Shown: positions 62,630 to 64,000 of the stretch, one piece after another
Numbering within the stretch: the stretch's first letter is position 1
Layout: the number at the start of each line of letters is the position of its first letter
Source of the DNA: Chiridota heheva
Taxonomy: Eukaryota; Echinodermata; Holothuroidea; Apodida; Chiridotidae
Length of the DNA stretch: 64,000 nt
Assembly: GCA_020152595.1 (NCBI GenBank)
Contig: JAIGNY010001647.1
Coordinates: 1,300,001 to 1,364,000 of the forward strand
Direction: 5' to 3'
Translations under genes and position numbers: made by a program
Notes under the pieces: generated by a model
What the model was told of the DNA's origin: nothing
The model's database searches: none
The model's input: the letters and a program-made list of their open reading frames with translations, nothing else

Positions 62630-63750
62630 CCGAGACAACAAAGTTCGGGAAAATATTTGTAGCCTTTGCACCATTTCTGTTTGCGTACCATGGAATTCCC
62701 AATCCAGTGACTTCCCGCCTGACAATTACGCAGCTGAATGTAGCCAAGAATTGGATTTCTAAAATCATCCTCAAAGCTGAGGTGGACATGAAACAAAGTG
62801 CTGCATTTAAGGGATATCTCCACCATTTATCATCACAAATGTTCTAATAGGATCAGTGTGCCCACAAATCTGTTTCGAAGGAACCAAAGTTTGATTGATA
62901 TTGATTTGTTTTTTCATGTAGTGTAATTAGTTTGTCTTTTCATGTAGTGTAATTAGTCGGAAGATAATTGAGCTTATCAATTTTTATTGAAAGGAAAAGA
63001 TTGTATCAAGATTTGATGTGAGTCATGTCCATCTTGGGGTCAAGATAGAGGTAAAGAAAAAAAATGGAAGGGGAAGTAAAATATTAAAGGAATATTCATG
63101 TTGAAAGTTTTTGGGGTATTTGCCTTAAAGGTTCATCCACTGGGAGAGGCTCAAAAAGACATTAAAATCATGAAACTAGTATTGGTAAAAATGAACCATT
63201 TTAAGGTTTTTGTTTTTATGCAAACTTGTGATTAATGATTGGGTAGACTTCTTTGTTTCATGTAAATCCATTAAACTATTTTAATCCTCTGCCACAATAT
63301 CTTAAAGGGATCCGAGCAGCTGATTCCAACAAAAGTTGCATTTGATCAGAACCATCCCCATGTACATGTTAAAGAGGCATTCTCTTCTTTCACTGAACAT
63401 GTGGAAAGGAATTTTAGATACATGGAGAATCTTAAGCGGTTTGTCCATCCTGTAGTTCAAATTTCGCACAAATTAAATGTCATCAAACTTTCGCCGTTAC
63501 TCAAATACCAAACATGTTTATTCTGAATATTTTAAAGATGGTTCTATTCAGAAGTTACTGTTTTTTTGTTAGGAAAGTATGCAACCTTTTGTAGCTGATG
63601 TCAGAAATATTCCTATGTAGAATCTAAAAAAGTATTGATTCCTGATATCCAGGGGCGTAGGAAGGGTGCACTCTCAGGTGGGTCAAGAACCCCACAATTT
63701 TTCGGTTACACGAGAATAATCCATGACATGTTACTGCTAATGGGAGTGGG
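62630..63750. other. No gene seen
   Basis: AT-rich sequence with a short direct repeat at about 62910-62958 (TTTTCATGTAGTGTAATTAG twice) and a solitary GGGGCGTAGGAAGG, hAT-end-like, near 63652. Confidence 0.45.
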
Positions 63751-63754
63751 GGAC

Positions 63755-63955
63755 CTCTCCTTCAATTTTGAGGAAAACTTCAATTTCGTGAAAAACTTTC
63801 TTTAATTTCAGGGAAATCTTTCTTCAATGTTGAGGAAATCTTCAATTTTGGAGAAATCTTCAATTTTGTGGAAATCTTCAATTTTTGGGAAGCTTGTTTT
63901 CATTTTCGGGGAAGTTTCTTCATTTTCTGGGAAATTTGCTTCCATTTTTGATATT
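63755..63955. repeat. Diverged 18-28-bp tandem repeat
   Basis: Phrases like GAAATCTTCAATTTTGAGG recur about eight times with drift, up to near the window edge. Confidence 0.75.
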
Positions 63956-64000
63956 TTACCTCCTGGGAAAAGCATACAAGTGAATCCTCTCAGTGAGGCA

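Overview
The window looks like nuclear DNA of a multicellular animal. It has spliceosomal exons with GT..AG borders, kilobase-sized introns, tRNA-derived SINE pieces, non-LTR retrotransposon remnants, DNA-transposon relics and many minisatellites. The repeat mix (CR1- and L2/Rex1-like LINEs, an RNase H-bearing LINE, THAP-bearing elements, TTAA-bounded elements) suggests a marine invertebrate, perhaps a deuterostome. I cannot name the species.

Only two host genes are supported, and they point away from each other. On the minus strand (13340-14465) is an MSL2-like E3 ubiquitin ligase with an N-terminal RING and a C-terminal CXC domain. On the plus strand (17448-57971) is PCCB, the beta subunit of mitochondrial propionyl-CoA carboxylase. 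All 16 coding exons were placed with matching splice phases, giving 540 codons plus stop once one apparently missing base in exon 5 is allowed for. From memory, human MSL2 and PCCB are also head-to-head neighbours, so this looks like old conserved microsynteny around a shared roughly 3-kb promoter region (14466-17447).

Layout: 1-13.3 kb holds diverged tandem repeats, two THAP-bearing transposon copies, other inverted-repeat elements and the presumed MSL2 3' side. 13.3-14.5 kb is MSL2. 14.5-17.4 kb is the divergent intergenic region, with direct duplications, a foldback element and a perfect hairpin close to the PCCB start codon. 17.4-58 kb is PCCB, whose introns carry LINEs and at least nine tandem arrays. 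58-64 kb is the PCCB 3' flank, dominated by copies of a palindromic element of about 550 bp.

The most unusual structure is in intron 8. A 47-bp satellite (35.5-38.4 kb) sits inside a minus-strand LINE reverse-transcriptase ORF and is made of that ORF's own sequence. It was later split by a second, RNase H-type LINE fragment. Other points of note are a broken copy of the intron 11/exon 12 splice junction just upstream of the real one, stacked TTAA-bounded elements at 45.8-48.8 kb, four relics of a THAP (P-element-like) transposon, and three apparent one-base losses in homopolymer runs of the two host genes, which look more like consensus errors than gene decay. I found no operon, CRISPR array or convincing functional tRNA gene.
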